Notes: generated by a model from the sequence alone, not told the origin. DNA of 64,000 nucleotides from Polaromonas sp. (GCF_029945895.1 NZ_JAQSDL010000043.1:217253-281252); one strand, 5' to 3'; counted from the stretch's first letter, positions 52,365-62,202 are shown. Translations and numbers: made by a program.

Positions 52365-53372
52365 ATGCCAATCTTCAAGAAAAATCGCCGTCTGGCCCTT
52401 TCCAGCATTGCGCTGGCAGCTACTATTTTTATAGCACTTCCGGTGGCCGCACAAACCACCTGGCCGACCAAGCCGGTGCGCATCGTCGTGCCGTTTGCGC
52501 CCGGTGGCACCACCGACATCCTGGCCCGCGCAGTGGCGCCCGAGTTGACAAAAGCTTTCGGTCAGCCCTTCATCGTGGACAACCGGGCCGGTGCCGGCGG
52601 CAATGTCGGCGCCGACCTCGTCGCCAAATCACCTGGCGACGGCTACACCCTGCTGATGGGCACGGTGGGCACCCACGGCATCAACAAATCCATCTACGCG
52701 AAGATGCCGTTTGATCCGCAAAAGGACTTTGCACCGATCACGCTGGTGGCCGGCGTGCCCAATGTGATGGTGATGAATACCGAGAAGGCCGCGAAGCTGG
52801 GCATCAACAGCGTGGCTGATTTTGTGAAATACGCCAAGGCCCATCCCGGCCAGTTCAGCATGGCGTCCAGCGGCAACGGTACCTCCATTCACCTGGCCGG
52901 CGAACTTTTCAAGTCACAGACCGGAATTTTCATGACGCACATTCCCTACCGCGGTTCCGGCCCCGCCCTGCTGGACCTGATCGGCGGCAACGTCGATGTG
53001 ATGTTCGACAACCTGCCCTCGGCCATGCCACAAATCAAGGGCGGCAAGCTCAAGGCCTTTGCCGTGACCAGCGCCCAGCGCTCGACGGCCATGCCCGAGT
53101 TGCCCACGGTGGAAGAAGCCGGCAAGCTCAAGGGGTTTGAGGCCAGCAGCTGGTTTGGCCTGCTGGCGCCGGCAGGCACGCCCCCCGACGTGGTCAGCCG
53201 CATCCAGCAGGAGGTGGCCAAGGCCCTGGCAACACCGGCCATCAAGGAAAAAATGCTGGCCCAGGGCGCCATCCCCAGCGGCAACACCCCACAGGAATTC
53301 GCCAAACTGATCGACACCGAAATCACCAAGTGGGCTCTGGTGGTGAAAGCGTCCGGAGCCAAGGTCGATTAA
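52365..53372 (+). CDS. Bug-family (TctC-like) substrate-binding protein, second copy
   Basis: 335 aa. The signal peptide [23 protein letters not shown] precedes [68 protein letters not shown], a textbook Bug sequence. [24 protein letters not shown] and [33 protein letters not shown] follow. It is only moderately like the preceding Bug protein, so this is not a recent tandem copy. Positions 52419-52435, inside the signal peptide coding region, carry a family-B-like 17-nt module (GCTACTATTTTTATAGC). Confidence 0.93.
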   Translation: MPIFKKNRRLALSSIALAATIFIALPVAAQTTWPTKPVRIVVPFAPGGTTDILARAVAPELTKAFGQPFIVDNRAGAGGNVGADLVAKSPGDGYTLLMGTVGTHGINKSIYAKMPFDPQKDFAPITLVAGVPNVMVMNTEKAAKLGINSVADFVKYAKAHPGQFSMASSGNGTSIHLAGELFKSQTGIFMTHIPYRGSGPALLDLIGGNVDVMFDNLPSAMPQIKGGKLKAFAVTSAQRSTAMPELPTVEEAGKLKGFEASSWFGLLAPAGTPPDVVSRIQQEVAKALATPAIKEKMLAQGAIPSGNTPQEFAKLIDTEITKWALVVKASGAKVD

Positions 53373-53403
53373 CGAGGGGCGCGTGCCCCGGGAGGAAAAC
53401 TCT

Positions 53404-53584
53404 TTTCAAGCAGGGGCCGCGGATCTGGCTTTGCCAGTCCGCAGGCGCAGGCCTTGCAGGCCGCCGGGACGCGAGACGCATCCCCTCTGCGTGCCGTCCA
53501 AGCCTGCACCTGCAGGCTCGGAGCCGCAGCACGCAGCCCCCTCGGGGGGGGCAGCGCAGTACGCGAAGCGAAAAGCGTGGGGGC
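53404..53584 (-). repeat. Family A dispersed repeat, copy 7 (reverse, long form)
   Basis: Reverse orientation: TTCAAGCAGGGGCCGCGG, CTGGCTTTGCCAGTCCGCAGG, the long-form module (GCCGCCGGGACGCGAGACGC ... GCCTGCAGGCTCGGAG reading), core CCCCTCGGGGGGGGC, and GAAAAGCGTGGGGGC at the end. It lies between the convergent second Bug and DUF1840 genes. Confidence 0.85.
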
Positions 53585-53591
53585 AGTATTT

Positions 53592-53891
53592 CTAGACCCC
53601 CCAGACCACTTCGTGACCCGCCTTGTGGTTGCGCTCCAGCATGTCGATGAAGGGCACGACGCGCTGGCGCAGGCCCAGCCCCTCTCCGGGAACCGGGGCT
53701 TCGGCCTGCTGGTCGTGCGATTCCTCGAGCGCGACAGCGGCGTGCAAGGCCGCGATGGCCGCCGGCATCTGCTCCGGCAGGATGATGCCCTTGGGACCGG
53801 CCTCCTTGCCGATGATCTCCAGCATGCGCCGGCCATTGGCCTCCAGCATGATCAGGTCACCGGACGCCTTGGACTTGAACTTGTACAGCAT
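53592..53891 (-). CDS. DUF1840 domain protein
   Basis: 99 aa cytoplasmic protein. MLYKFKSKASGDLIMLEANGRRMLEIIGKEAGPKGIILPEQMPAAIAALHAAVALEESHD and LGLRQRVVPFIDMLERNHKAGHEVVWGV cover the whole DUF1840 family length. It is widespread in Burkholderiales; function unknown. The start at 53891 follows an AGGAGCTGCC ribosome site. It is divergent from the dioxygenase gene at 54003 and ends 8 bp from repeat copy 7. Confidence 0.88.
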   Translation of the reverse strand: MLYKFKSKASGDLIMLEANGRRMLEIIGKEAGPKGIILPEQMPAAIAALHAAVALEESHDQQAEAPVPGEGLGLRQRVVPFIDMLERNHKAGHEVVWGV

Positions 53892-54002
53892 GGCAGCTCC
53901 TTTTTTTGCATGAACAGGAATGATTATGAGCGCGTCTGCGAAGCGCGGCTGTAGGCAGCCAGCCCGTTCATGCGCCGGCCCCGTGACGCAAAATAGGCGG
54001 CT

Positions 54003-54755
54003 ATGTTCAATATCCCCACTGTTCAAAAGCCCGCCGCTCAGGGACTGAGCCAGGACGGCCTGAGTTTGCTTTCTGCCGCCGACCTGCCAGGCACACTGTC
54101 CCTTCCGTCTGGCTGGGACGGTCAATGGTCCAGCCTGGCCGCCTCCTGGGACAAGCTGCCGCCCGATGCCCATCTCAAGGATGGCGGCCACTACCGCCGG
54201 CGCCGGCACAGCTGCTTTGTTCAAGAGCTGCCCGGTGGGCAGTTGCAACAGACGCCGCACCGCGCCCACTGGCAGCCCGTCGACTACAACGCCCTGCACG
54301 GCGGCTTTGAGCGCTGGTTCGAACCGGTCGAGCCGGCCGTCGCCGCCGCGCCGGCGTGGACGGCCCTGCTGGGCGCCCTGGGGCAGCTGTTCGCCGAGGT
54401 TCGCCCGGTGCCGCGCTGGTACATCGAAGCCCACCAGTTCCGCATCGACACCGCAGGCGGTGTGGGCCGTCCGACGCCGGAAGGTGCGCACCGCGACGGC
54501 GTGGACTTCGTGGTGGTGATGCTGGTGGCGCGCCGTGGCGTCAAGGGCGGCGAGAGCCGGGTGTTCGACGCCAACGGTCCGCACGGCTTGCGTTTTGTCA
54601 TGCAGGAGCCGCTGACCACGCTGTTGCTGGACGACGCCCGGGTGATCCATGAAACCACGCCCATCCTGCCGCTCGATGGTGCGGCGCGGGACGGCTACCG
54701 CGACACCCTGGTGCTGACATACCGGGCGGGTGACTTTCAGTCCCCCTGGAAATAG
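54003..54755 (+). CDS. 2OG-Fe(II) dioxygenase family protein (PF10014-like)
   Basis: 250 aa. Iron ligands H163 and D165 (GAHRDGVDFVVVMLVARRGVKGGESRVF) and H216 (ARVIHETTPI), plus R233 (GYRDTLVLTYR) for 2-oxoglutarate, are all in place. DGGHYRRRRHSCFVQE and RPVPRWYIEAHQFRID match the 2OG-Fe dioxygenase family that includes amino-acid hydroxylases such as IDO. The substrate is unknown; a free amino acid is possible from the family. It is monocistronic, bounded by the divergent DUF1840 gene and two downstream repeats. Confidence 0.85.
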   Translation: MFNIPTVQKPAAQGLSQDGLSLLSAADLPGTLSLPSGWDGQWSSLAASWDKLPPDAHLKDGGHYRRRRHSCFVQELPGGQLQQTPHRAHWQPVDYNALHGGFERWFEPVEPAVAAAPAWTALLGALGQLFAEVRPVPRWYIEAHQFRIDTAGGVGRPTPEGAHRDGVDFVVVMLVARRGVKGGESRVFDANGPHGLRFVMQEPLTTLLLDDARVIHETTPILPLDGAARDGYRDTLVLTYRAGDFQSPWK

Positions 54756-54859
54756 AGCCCCCACGTTCGCTCACTGCGTGTAGCTCTCTGCCCCGCGAGG
54801 GGGCGCTGCGCCTGCGGGCCGGCAAAGCAGGACCCGCGGCCCCTGCTGGTGAAGAGGGA
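54756..54859 (+). repeat. Family A dispersed repeat, copy 8 (short form, tandem with copy 9)
   Basis: GAGCCCCCACGTTCGCTCAC, core TGCCCCGCGAGGGGGC, CTGCGCCTGCGGGCCGGC, AAAGCAGGACCCGCGGCCCC, TGCTGGTGAAGAGGG. It begins at the stop codon of the dioxygenase gene and abuts a long-form copy directly. Confidence 0.86.
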
Positions 54860-55041
54860 TCCCCACGTTCGTTCACTGCGTGTACTTCGCTGCCCCCGAG
54901 GGGGCTGCGTGCCGCGGCTCCGAGCCTGCAGGTGCAGGCTTGGACGGCACGCAGGGGGGATGCGTCTCGCATCCCGGCGGCCTGCAAGGCCTGCGCCTGC
55001 GGCCCGGCAAAGCCGGACCCGCGGCCCCTGCTTGAAAAAGA
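54860..55041 (+). repeat. Family A dispersed repeat, copy 9 (long form, tandem)
   Basis: TCCCCACGTTCGTTCACTG, core TGCCCCCGAGGGGGC, the long-form module (TCCGAGCCTGCAGGTGCAGG ... TGCGTCTCGCATCCCGGC), GGCAAAGCCGGACCCGCGG, CCCCTGCTTGAAAAAGAG. Copies 8 and 9 in direct tandem account for most of the 432 bp between the dioxygenase gene and the aminobenzoyl-CoA operon; the rest is promoter. Confidence 0.86.
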
Positions 55042-55123
55042 GCGGCCTCGCCTGCGGCGGTTGCGGCCGCACGCAGACCTTCGGGGTCAGCGTTAACCAT
55101 GACGCCCTGCAGCACAAAATCGC

Positions 55124-55152
55124 TTGACGAAAATAGTTTAAACCTAAACAAT
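55124..55152 (+). promoter_or_regulatory. Promoter with AT-rich palindrome before the aminobenzoyl-CoA operon
   Basis: TTGACG (55124-55129), 17-bp spacer and AACAAT (55147-55152) form a fair sigma70 promoter in an abrupt AT-rich island. The spacer contains TAGTTTAAACCTA (55134-55146), a near-perfect palindrome around GTTTAAAC. That suits a MarR-family dimer such as the one encoded in the operon. Operator role is inferred. Confidence 0.55.
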
Positions 55153-55187
55153 TAAGACTCGATCAATCAACGTGAACGGTCTTTTCC

Positions 55188-57566
55188 ATGCGCATCCTTT
55201 GCCTGGGCGGCGGACCCGCCGGTTTGTACTTTGCGGTGCTGATGAAGCTGCAGAATCCGGCCAACCAGATCACGGTGGTGGAACGCAACCGCCCGTTTGA
55301 CACTTTCGGCTGGGGCGTGGTGTTGTCGGACCAGACGCTGGGCAACCTGCAGGTGGCCGACCCCGTCAGCGCGCAGCTGATTGGTGACGCGTTCAACCAC
55401 TGGGATGACATCGAAGTGTTTTTCAAGGGCCGCTCGGTGCGCTCGGGCGGTCACGGCTTTTGCGGCATAGGCCGCAAGCGCCTGCTCAATATCCTGCAGG
55501 ATCGTTGCATCGAGCTGGGTGTCGATCTGGTGTTTGAAACCGATGTGCAGGACGACCAGGCCATCACGGAAAAGTACCAGGCTGATCTGGTGATCGCCAG
55601 CGACGGCCTGAACAGCCGCATCCGCAACCGCTACGCCGACACCTTCAAGCCCGATATCGACCTGCGCGCCTGCCGTTTTGTCTGGCTGGGCACCCACAAA
55701 ACCTTCGACGCCTTCACCTTTGCCTTCGAGCAGACCGAACACGGCTGGTTCGCCGCGCACGCCTACAAGTTCGATGACAACACCTCCACCTTCATCGTCG
55801 AGACGCCCGAGGCGGTCTGGAAGGCCCATGGGCTGGACCAGATGAGCCAGGAAGAAGGCATTGCCTTCTGCGAAAAGCTGTTCGCGAAATACCTGGACGG
55901 CAACGCCCTGATGAACAACGCCACCCATGTGCGCGGGTCGGCGATCTGGATCCGCTTTCCGCGCGTGGTCTGCGAGCACTGGGTGCACCACGAAACCATT
56001 GCCGGCAAGGACGTGCCCATCGTGTTGATGGGCGACGCCGCGCACACAGCGCATTTCTCGATCGGCAGCGGCACCAAGCTGGCGCTGGAAGATGCGATCG
56101 AGCTGAGCCGCTGCTTTGCGCAACACCCGGCTGCGGACCAAGCCCTGCAGGCCTATGAAGCCGTGCGCTCGGTCGAAGTCCTGAAAATCCAGAACGCGGC
56201 GCGCAACTCGACCGAGTGGTTTGAAAACGTCGACCGCTACAGCGGCCTGGACGCCGAACAGTTCTTTTACTCGCTGCTGACGCGTTCGCAGCGCATCAGC
56301 CACGAGAACCTGCGCGTGCGCGATGCCTCCTGGCTGCAGGGTTACGAGCAGTGGCTGGCCAATTCGGGCCGCGCCGCGAAGGGCCGCCCCGAGCAAGCGA
56401 CGGCTCCCTCGGGGGGCAGCGCAGCACACGCAGTGGCCAGCGTGGGGGCCACATCTGCGCCACCACCGATGTTGCTGCCGCTCAAGGTGCGAGAACTGAC
56501 CCTGAAAAACCGCATCGTGGTATCCCCCATGGCCACCTACAGCGCCGAGGGCGGCCTGCCGCAGGACTTCCATCTGGTGCACCTGGGCGCGCGCGCACTG
56601 GGCGGTGCGGCCATGGTGTTTGCCGAAATGACCGCCCCCTGCCCCGAGGGCCGCATCACGCCGGGCTGTCCGGGCTTGTGGAATGAAGCGCAGATGCTGG
56701 CCTGGAAACGCATTGTCGATTTTGCGCATCGCTCGGGCGAAGGCGTGGCCATGGGCATGCAGCTGGGCCACAGCGGGCCCAAAGGCTCGACGCAGCTGGG
56801 TTGGGAGGCGCCCGACGAGCCCCTGCCCGCAGGCAACTGGCCGCTGCTGGCGGCCAGTGCCGTGCCGTACGGACCGACCAACGCCACGCCGGCGGCCATG
56901 ACGCGGGACGACATGGACCGCATCAAGGCGCAGTTTGTGGCTTCGACGCGGTATGCCGCGCAGGCCGGTTTCGACTGGCTGGAGCTGCATTGCGCGCACG
57001 GCTACCTGTTGTCGAGTTTCATCACGCCACTGACCAACCAGCGCGGCGACGAGTACGGCGGCTCGCTGGAAAACCGCTGCCGCTATCCGCTGGAAGTTTT
57101 TGCGGCCATGCGTGCTGTCTGGCCCGCAGATCGGCCGATGAGCGTGCGCATTTCGGCCCATGACTGGGCACCGGGCGGCAACACGGCCGACGACGCAGTG
57201 GCGATTGCGCGCCTGTTCAAGGCGGCAGGTTGCGACTTCATCGACGTTTCCTCGGGCCAGACCACGCGCGCGGCCAAGCCGGTGTACGGCCGCATGTACC
57301 AGACGCCGTTTGCAGACCGCATCCGCAACGAGGTCGGCATCCAGACGATTGCCGTCGGCGCGATTTCCGAGGTGGACCACGTCAACAGCATCATTGCCGC
57401 CGGGCGCGCGGACCTGTGCGCCATTGCGCGACCGCATCTGGCCGACCCGGCCTGGACCCTGCACGAAGCGGCCAAGCTGCAGAGCCGCGCAGTGGACTGG
57501 CCGAAACCCTACCTCAGCGGGCGGGACCAGATGTACCGCGAACTTTCAAAGCAAAAGCAGGCCTGA
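55188..57566 (+). CDS. Fused FAD monooxygenase / OYE-type reductase: 2-aminobenzoyl-CoA (or salicylyl-CoA) monooxygenase-reductase
   Basis: 792 aa. N-terminal flavoprotein monooxygenase: [20 protein letters not shown] (GGGPAG at 7-12) and [26 protein letters not shown] (about 280-305). C-terminal old-yellow-enzyme domain from about residue 425: [63 protein letters not shown], ending with [17 protein letters not shown]. This two-domain order is that of Azoarcus 2-aminobenzoyl-CoA monooxygenase/reductase and of enzymes annotated salicylyl-CoA 5-hydroxylase. The downstream aminobenzoate-type genes favour the former. Residues 407-421 of the linker are encoded by a family A repeat. Confidence 0.88.
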   Translation: MRILCLGGGPAGLYFAVLMKLQNPANQITVVERNRPFDTFGWGVVLSDQTLGNLQVADPVSAQLIGDAFNHWDDIEVFFKGRSVRSGGHGFCGIGRKRLLNILQDRCIELGVDLVFETDVQDDQAITEKYQADLVIASDGLNSRIRNRYADTFKPDIDLRACRFVWLGTHKTFDAFTFAFEQTEHGWFAAHAYKFDDNTSTFIVETPEAVWKAHGLDQMSQEEGIAFCEKLFAKYLDGNALMNNATHVRGSAIWIRFPRVVCEHWVHHETIAGKDVPIVLMGDAAHTAHFSIGSGTKLALEDAIELSRCFAQHPAADQALQAYEAVRSVEVLKIQNAARNSTEWFENVDRYSGLDAEQFFYSLLTRSQRISHENLRVRDASWLQGYEQWLANSGRAAKGRPEQATAPSGGSAAHAVASVGATSAPPPMLLPLKVRELTLKNRIVVSPMATYSAEGGLPQDFHLVHLGARALGGAAMVFAEMTAPCPEGRITPGCPGLWNEAQMLAWKRIVDFAHRSGEGVAMGMQLGHSGPKGSTQLGWEAPDEPLPAGNWPLLAASAVPYGPTNATPAAMTRDDMDRIKAQFVASTRYAAQAGFDWLELHCAHGYLLSSFITPLTNQRGDEYGGSLENRCRYPLEVFAAMRAVWPADRPMSVRISAHDWAPGGNTADDAVAIARLFKAAGCDFIDVSSGQTTRAAKPVYGRMYQTPFADRIRNEVGIQTIAVGAISEVDHVNSIIAAGRADLCAIARPHLADPAWTLHEAAKLQSRAVDWPKPYLSGRDQMYRELSKQKQA
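56406..56449 (-). repeat. Family A repeat fragment translated in frame inside the fused monooxygenase/reductase
   Basis: These 44 bp match the intergenic copy 2 (44040-44083) at 40 of 44 positions, in the same orientation. They read as residues 407-421 ([15 protein letters not shown]), between the two flavin domains. Preceding bases from about 56375 may belong to the same element. Confidence 0.8.
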
Positions 57567-57590
57567 GCCCTTGTCTGGAAAGCGCCAGCA

Positions 57591-57607
57591 GCTATCAAAT
57601 CAATAGT
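57591..57607 (+). repeat. Family B 17-nt module, partial copy 6
   Basis: GCTATCAAATCAATAGT resembles the other modules with the last base changed, and lacks the TGCTTGCGC tail. It sits in the 58-bp gap between the fused enzyme gene and the MarR gene, directly before the latter's AGGAGA ribosome site. Confidence 0.6.
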
Positions 57608-57624
57608 GAATCAGGAGAGATGCC

Positions 57625-58107
57625 ATGGACATGGAAGCACGAGGCCACCGCGAACACCCGGAAGCGCTGCGCCTGTGGTTGCGCCTGCTGACCTGCACAC
57701 AGCTGATTGAAAAGCATGTGCGCGGCCAACTGCGCGAACAGTTCGACACCACCCTGCCGCGCTTCGATCTGATGGCGCAGCTCGAGCGCAATCCCGACGG
57801 GCTGAAGATGAACGAGCTGTCGCGCCGCATGATGGTCACTGGCGGCAACGTCACCGGCATCACCGACCAGCTGGTGGCCGAAGGGCTGGTGGAACGCATG
57901 GACGTCGAAGGCGACCGCCGCGCCTACCGCGTGCGCCTGACCACACGCGGCCGCAAGACCTTTGACGAGATGGCTCGCCAGCATGAAGGCTGGATCGTCC
58001 AGGCCTTTGGCGGCCTGTCGCCGCGCGAAATCGACACCCTGCACAAGCTGCTGGGCAAAGTCAAACAGCACCAGACCGATCTGAACCAGGAAATGGAAAA
58101 CGCATGA
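57625..58107 (+). CDS. MarR-family transcriptional regulator
   Basis: 160 aa. Dimer helices [101 protein letters not shown] contain the winged helix and its [10 protein letters not shown] wing. It is embedded in the operon, with its stop overlapping the hydratase start (ATGA). By position it is the likely repressor of the operon, probably released by an aryl-CoA or the free acid, as with other aromatic-acid MarR proteins. The palindrome at 55134 is a candidate site. Confidence 0.9.
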   Translation: MDMEARGHREHPEALRLWLRLLTCTQLIEKHVRGQLREQFDTTLPRFDLMAQLERNPDGLKMNELSRRMMVTGGNVTGITDQLVAEGLVERMDVEGDRRAYRVRLTTRGRKTFDEMARQHEGWIVQAFGGLSPREIDTLHKLLGKVKQHQTDLNQEMENA

Positions 58108-58958
58108 AACACTACATTGGCCCCAGCAACCCCATGCACGCGCAGTTCAATGCGCTGGCCGGCTACCAGGCACGCCACTTTGCCTATGCTTTTGATGCCG
58201 GTGTGGCCACCCTGAGCCTGAACCGGCCGGAGCGCAAGAACCCGCTGACGTTTGACTCCTATGCCGAGCTGCGCGACCTGTTTCGCGCACTGAACAGCGC
58301 CACCGACGTCAAGGTGATTGTGCTGACCGGCGCCGGGGGCAACTTCTGCTCGGGCGGTGATGTGCATGAAATCATCGGTCCGCTGACCAGGATGGCCATG
58401 CCGGAACTGCTGGAATTCACCCGCATGACCGGCGACCTGGTCAAGGCCATGCGCCTGTGTCCACAGCCCATCGTCGCCGCGATCGACGGCATCTGCGCGG
58501 GGGCCGGTGCGATGATGGCGCTGGCCGCCGACATGCGCCTGGGCACCGCGCAGGCCAAAACCGCTTTCCTGTTCACGCGCGTGGGACTGGCCGGCGCCGA
58601 CATGGGTGCCTGCGCGCTGCTGCCGCGCCTGATCGGCCAGGGCCGTGCGTCCGAACTGCTGTTCACCGGCCGTGCCATGACGGCGCAGGAAGGCCTGCAG
58701 TGGGGCTTTTTCAACGCCCTGCATGAACCCGCCGAGCTGCTGGGCAAGGCGCAGGCACTGGCCGCCGATCTGGCCGCCGGCCCGACCTTTGCCCACGGCA
58801 TGACCAAAACCATGCTGCACCAGGAGTGGGCCATGACCCTGGACCAGGCGATTGAAGCCGAAGCCCAGGCGCAGGCGATCTGCATGCAGACGAAAGACTT
58901 CACGCGCGCCTATGAAGCCTTTGCCGGCAAACAGAAACCGGTGTTCCAGGGAGACTGA
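58104..58958 (+). CDS. Enoyl-CoA hydratase/isomerase family protein
   Basis: 284 aa crotonase-fold enzyme. [27 protein letters not shown], the oxyanion-hole segment [21 protein letters not shown] and the second hole [66 protein letters not shown] are clear. In the 2-aminobenzoyl-CoA route it would hydrate or open the non-aromatic ring product, or act in the later beta-oxidation. It overlaps MarR by 4 bp, and the dehydrogenase gene begins 1 bp after its stop. Confidence 0.92.
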   Translation: MKHYIGPSNPMHAQFNALAGYQARHFAYAFDAGVATLSLNRPERKNPLTFDSYAELRDLFRALNSATDVKVIVLTGAGGNFCSGGDVHEIIGPLTRMAMPELLEFTRMTGDLVKAMRLCPQPIVAAIDGICAGAGAMMALAADMRLGTAQAKTAFLFTRVGLAGADMGACALLPRLIGQGRASELLFTGRAMTAQEGLQWGFFNALHEPAELLGKAQALAADLAAGPTFAHGMTKTMLHQEWAMTLDQAIEAEAQAQAICMQTKDFTRAYEAFAGKQKPVFQGD

Positions 58959-58959
58959 T

Positions 58960-60129
58960 GTGAAAGCCGACACCCGACACCTGGCAATGCCATTTTTTGG
59001 CGATGCGCATCGCGCCCTGGGCGAGCAACTCGCGGCCTGGGTACCCGCCCAGCAAGTTGACGAAAGTGACGACAGACGCGCCTGCAAGGAGTGGGTGCGC
59101 CTGCTCGGAGACGGCGGCTGGCTGCGCTACTGCGTTCCCGCCAGTGCCGGCGGTGCCATGGACAAGCTCGATTCGCGCGCGCTGGTGATCCTGCGCGAAA
59201 CCCTGGCGTTTCACTCGCCCCTGGCCGACTTTGCGTTTGCCATGCAGGGCCTGGGCAGCGGCGCCATCACCCTGGCCGGCACACCGGCGCAGCAGGCGGC
59301 CTACCTGCCCGCAGTCGCACGCGGCGACAAGATCGCCGCCTTTGCGCTGAGTGAACCCGACGCGGGGTCGGACGCCGGCGCCATGACGACCAGCGCCGAC
59401 CCGTCTGACGGCGGCTGGGCTCTCAATGGCAGCAAGACCTGGATCAGTAACGGCGACATCGCCGACTTTTACGTGACCTTCGCCAAGACCGACCGCGAAG
59501 CCGGCACTCGCGGCATCACCGCCTTCATCGTGGACGCCGGCAACCTCGGCCTGGACAGCAGCGAACACATCGCGGTGATGGCGCCGCATCCGCTGGCCAC
59601 ACTGAAGTTTGCGCATTGCAGGCTTCCCGGCGAGGCGCAACTGGGCGCGCTCAATGGCGGCTTCAAGCTGGCGATGCAGACGCTGGACATCTTCCGCGCT
59701 TCGGTCGCCGCTGCCGCGCTGGGCATGGCGCGCCGCGCGCTGGCGGAGGCCGTCCGCTTTTCGCGCGAGCGCAAGATGTTCGGCCAGACCCTGGCCGACT
59801 TTCAGCTCACGCAGGCCAAGATCGGCGAGATGGCAGCACTGATCGATGCTGCCGCCCTGCTGACCTACCGCGCCGCCTGGCTGCGCGACGACAGCGAAGC
59901 CAGCGGTGCCGGCAAACGTGTCACCGCAGAGGCGGCGATGGCCAAGATGACTGCGACTGAAAACGCCCAGCGCGTGATTGACATGGCCCTGCAGATGCAC
60001 GGCGGCCTGGGAGTGAAAGTCGGCACCAAGGTGGAAAGCCTGTACCGCGACATCCGCTCTCTGCGCATTTACGAAGGTGCGACCGAGGTCCAGCAATTGA
60101 TCATTGGAAAGGCGGTCTTGCAGTCATGA
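58960..60129 (+). CDS. Acyl-CoA dehydrogenase
   Basis: 389 aa FAD enzyme. Middle domain [51 protein letters not shown] and C-terminal [66 protein letters not shown] holds the usual catalytic glutamate (YEGATE). The GTG at 58960 is chosen because it lies 1 bp after the hydratase stop with an AGGGAGA site; the overlapping ATG is followed at once by a stop. It probably dehydrogenates a ring-opened or reduced CoA intermediate. Confidence 0.92.
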   Translation: MKADTRHLAMPFFGDAHRALGEQLAAWVPAQQVDESDDRRACKEWVRLLGDGGWLRYCVPASAGGAMDKLDSRALVILRETLAFHSPLADFAFAMQGLGSGAITLAGTPAQQAAYLPAVARGDKIAAFALSEPDAGSDAGAMTTSADPSDGGWALNGSKTWISNGDIADFYVTFAKTDREAGTRGITAFIVDAGNLGLDSSEHIAVMAPHPLATLKFAHCRLPGEAQLGALNGGFKLAMQTLDIFRASVAAAALGMARRALAEAVRFSRERKMFGQTLADFQLTQAKIGEMAALIDAAALLTYRAAWLRDDSEASGAGKRVTAEAAMAKMTATENAQRVIDMALQMHGGLGVKVGTKVESLYRDIRSLRIYEGATEVQQLIIGKAVLQS

Positions 60130-61751
60130 GCATCCCCTCCCACCCTTCCGTGCAGACCGACCGCTTTGTGCACGACCGCCTGCCGCCTGCGGACCAGTGG
60201 CCGCAGATGCGCTACGACTTGCCCGAGCTGCAGATTTCCGCGCAGGCCAACCTGGTCGATGTGCTGTTCGAGCGTGCTGACCAGCGCGGCCTGTCGGACC
60301 GACCCTTCCTGCGCTCCGACAAGATCGTCCTGAGTTATGCCGACGCCCACGACCGGGTCAGGCACATCGCCCAGGTCCTGACCGAAGACCTGCAGCTGGT
60401 GCCCGGCAACCGCGTGTTGCTGCGCGGCGGCAACACCATCGGCATGGCGCTGGCCTGGCTGGGGGTGGTCAAGGCCGGGCTGGTGGCCGTGGCCACCATG
60501 CCGTTGCTGCGCGCCAAGGAGCTCGGCGAAATCATCGCCAAGTCCCAGGCCACGGTGGCCCTGTGTGATGCCAGCCTGCTGGCCGAGTTGCAGGCCGCGC
60601 GGGACCTGAACCCGACGCTCGCCACCATTGTTCCCTTCAACCTGAACGAACCCGGCTCGCTCGCCGTGCGTGCCGCCGGCAAGAACGGCGACTTCGCGCC
60701 CAGCCGGACCTCGGCGGACGACATCGCGATGATGGCCTTCACCTCCGGCACCACGGGCACGCCAAAAGCCGCGGTGCACACGCACCGCGACGTACTCGCC
60801 GCCTGCGAGGCCTGGCCGCGCCATGTGCTCCAGGCCACCCCGGACGACATCGTGATGGGCTCGCCGCCGCTGGCCTTCACCTTCGGCCTGGGCGGCATGC
60901 TGATCTTCCCGATGTGGGCGGGCGCCTCGGTCTATTACCCCGGCATTGCCTACACGCCGGAGGCCATGGTCAAGCTCATCAACGAAGTGGGCGCCACCAT
61001 CTGCTACACCGCGCCCACCTTCTACCGCCAGATGGCCGCCTTCGCGAAGCAGCATGGCGTACCGACGCTGCGCATCTGCGTCAGCGCCGGCGAGGGCCTG
61101 CCCGACGCCACGCGCCAGCTCTGGAAAGACGCGACCGGCATCGAGATGACGGACGGCATAGGCGCAACCGAAATGTTCCACATCTTCATTTCCGCCGCGC
61201 CGGAGGAAGTTCGTCGTGGTGCCATCGGCAAGGTCGTGCCCGGTTACACGGCGAAGGTCGTGGATGACGAGGGCCATGAAGTCCCGCGCGGCACCATCGG
61301 CAAACTGGCGGTCATCGGACCCACCGGCTGCCGCTACCTCGACGATGAGCGTCAGGCAAAGTATGTGAAAGACGGCTGGAACTACCCGGGCGACGCCTTC
61401 CTGCAGGACGCCGACGGCTACTTCTTCTTCCAGTCCCGGGCCGACGACATGATCATCACCTCGGGCTACAACGTGGGGGGTCCCGAAGTGGAAGATGCCC
61501 TGCTCAAACACCCGGCGGTGGCCGAATGCGGCGTGATCGGCGAACCCGACGAGGAACGCGGCATGGTCGTCAAGGCCTTTGTCGTGCTCAAGCCCGGTCA
61601 GGAAGCCGGCGAAGCCATGACCCGGCTGCTGCAGGATCACGTGAAAACCACGCTGGCGCCGTTCAAGTACCCCCGCCGGATCGAGTTCGTGAGCAGCCTG
61701 CCGCGCACGGAGACCGGGAAACTCCAGCGCTTCAAGCTGCGCCAGAAATGA
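60126..61751 (+). CDS. Benzoate-type CoA ligase, probable 2-aminobenzoate-CoA ligase
   Basis: 541 aa adenylate-forming ligase of the benzoate-CoA ligase group. P-loop [21 protein letters not shown]4/A5 region [28 protein letters not shown] and [17 protein letters not shown]8 region [44 protein letters not shown] is present and the catalytic lysine lies in [12 protein letters not shown]. The N-terminus [32 protein letters not shown] resembles 2-aminobenzoate-CoA ligases. Its ATG overlaps the dehydrogenase stop (ATGA). It makes the substrate for the fused monooxygenase. Benzoate or salicylate remain possible substrates. Confidence 0.9.
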   Translation: MSIPSHPSVQTDRFVHDRLPPADQWPQMRYDLPELQISAQANLVDVLFERADQRGLSDRPFLRSDKIVLSYADAHDRVRHIAQVLTEDLQLVPGNRVLLRGGNTIGMALAWLGVVKAGLVAVATMPLLRAKELGEIIAKSQATVALCDASLLAELQAARDLNPTLATIVPFNLNEPGSLAVRAAGKNGDFAPSRTSADDIAMMAFTSGTTGTPKAAVHTHRDVLAACEAWPRHVLQATPDDIVMGSPPLAFTFGLGGMLIFPMWAGASVYYPGIAYTPEAMVKLINEVGATICYTAPTFYRQMAAFAKQHGVPTLRICVSAGEGLPDATRQLWKDATGIEMTDGIGATEMFHIFISAAPEEVRRGAIGKVVPGYTAKVVDDEGHEVPRGTIGKLAVIGPTGCRYLDDERQAKYVKDGWNYPGDAFLQDADGYFFFQSRADDMIITSGYNVGGPEVEDALLKHPAVAECGVIGEPDEERGMVVKAFVVLKPGQEAGEAMTRLLQDHVKTTLAPFKYPRRIEFVSSLPRTETGKLQRFKLRQK

Positions 61752-61758
61752 GACCGGC

Positions 61759-62202
61759 ATGAAGTTCACCACCCAAAAGCTGATCCGCTTTCACCACTGC
61801 GACCCCGCAGGCATTGTTTTTTACCCGCAATACTTTTATCTGCTGCATGAGGCGCAGGAAGATTTTCTGGCCCACATCGGCTTTCCCGAGCACGAGATGA
61901 TTGCCGGTGGCCTGGGCGTGCCCATCGTGGACATGAAGACCGAGTTTCTCGGCATGTGCCGCTATGGCGACAAGGTCGACATCGAGCTCAGCCTGACCCG
62001 TCTGGGCCACACCAGCATCGGCATGAACTATGAAATTCATAGCGCGTCACGCACTGAAGACAAGGGCCAGAGCCTTAAACTGCGTGCAAACTCGGTGGTC
62101 GTCTGCGCCGAGATCCCCAACGGCAAGGCGTTGCGCATCCCTGATGGATGGCGCGAAGCGATGCTGCCTTATCTGCAAACACCCCTGGAAGAAAAGTCAT
62201 GA
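61759..62202 (+). CDS. Acyl-CoA thioesterase (4-hydroxybenzoyl-CoA thioesterase type)
   Basis: 147 aa hot-dog enzyme. HHCDPAGIVFYPQYFYLLHEAQEDFL carries the catalytic aspartate D15, as in 4-hydroxybenzoyl-CoA thioesterase. DMKTEFLGMCRYGDKVDIELSLTRLGHTSIGMNYEI completes the fold. It probably removes dead-end aryl-CoA and frees CoA, as proposed for thioesterases in aromatic CoA pathways. It begins 7 bp after the ligase stop and overlaps the RidA gene by 4 bp. Bases 62027-62043 form a perfect palindrome resembling the family B module. Confidence 0.92.
   Translation: MKFTTQKLIRFHHCDPAGIVFYPQYFYLLHEAQEDFLAHIGFPEHEMIAGGLGVPIVDMKTEFLGMCRYGDKVDIELSLTRLGHTSIGMNYEIHSASRTEDKGQSLKLRANSVVVCAEIPNGKALRIPDGWREAMLPYLQTPLEEKS

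Noticed and set aside
43990..55041. Possible CRISPR array or insertion sequence from the repeated blocks
   Set aside because: Copies are irregularly spaced, lie in both orientations, differ in length, have no spacers, and no cas, transposase or integrase gene is present.
55167..57464. 765-codon leftward open frame opposite the fused monooxygenase/reductase
   Set aside because: Antisense to a clear two-domain flavoenzyme; no recognisable domain and no ribosome site.
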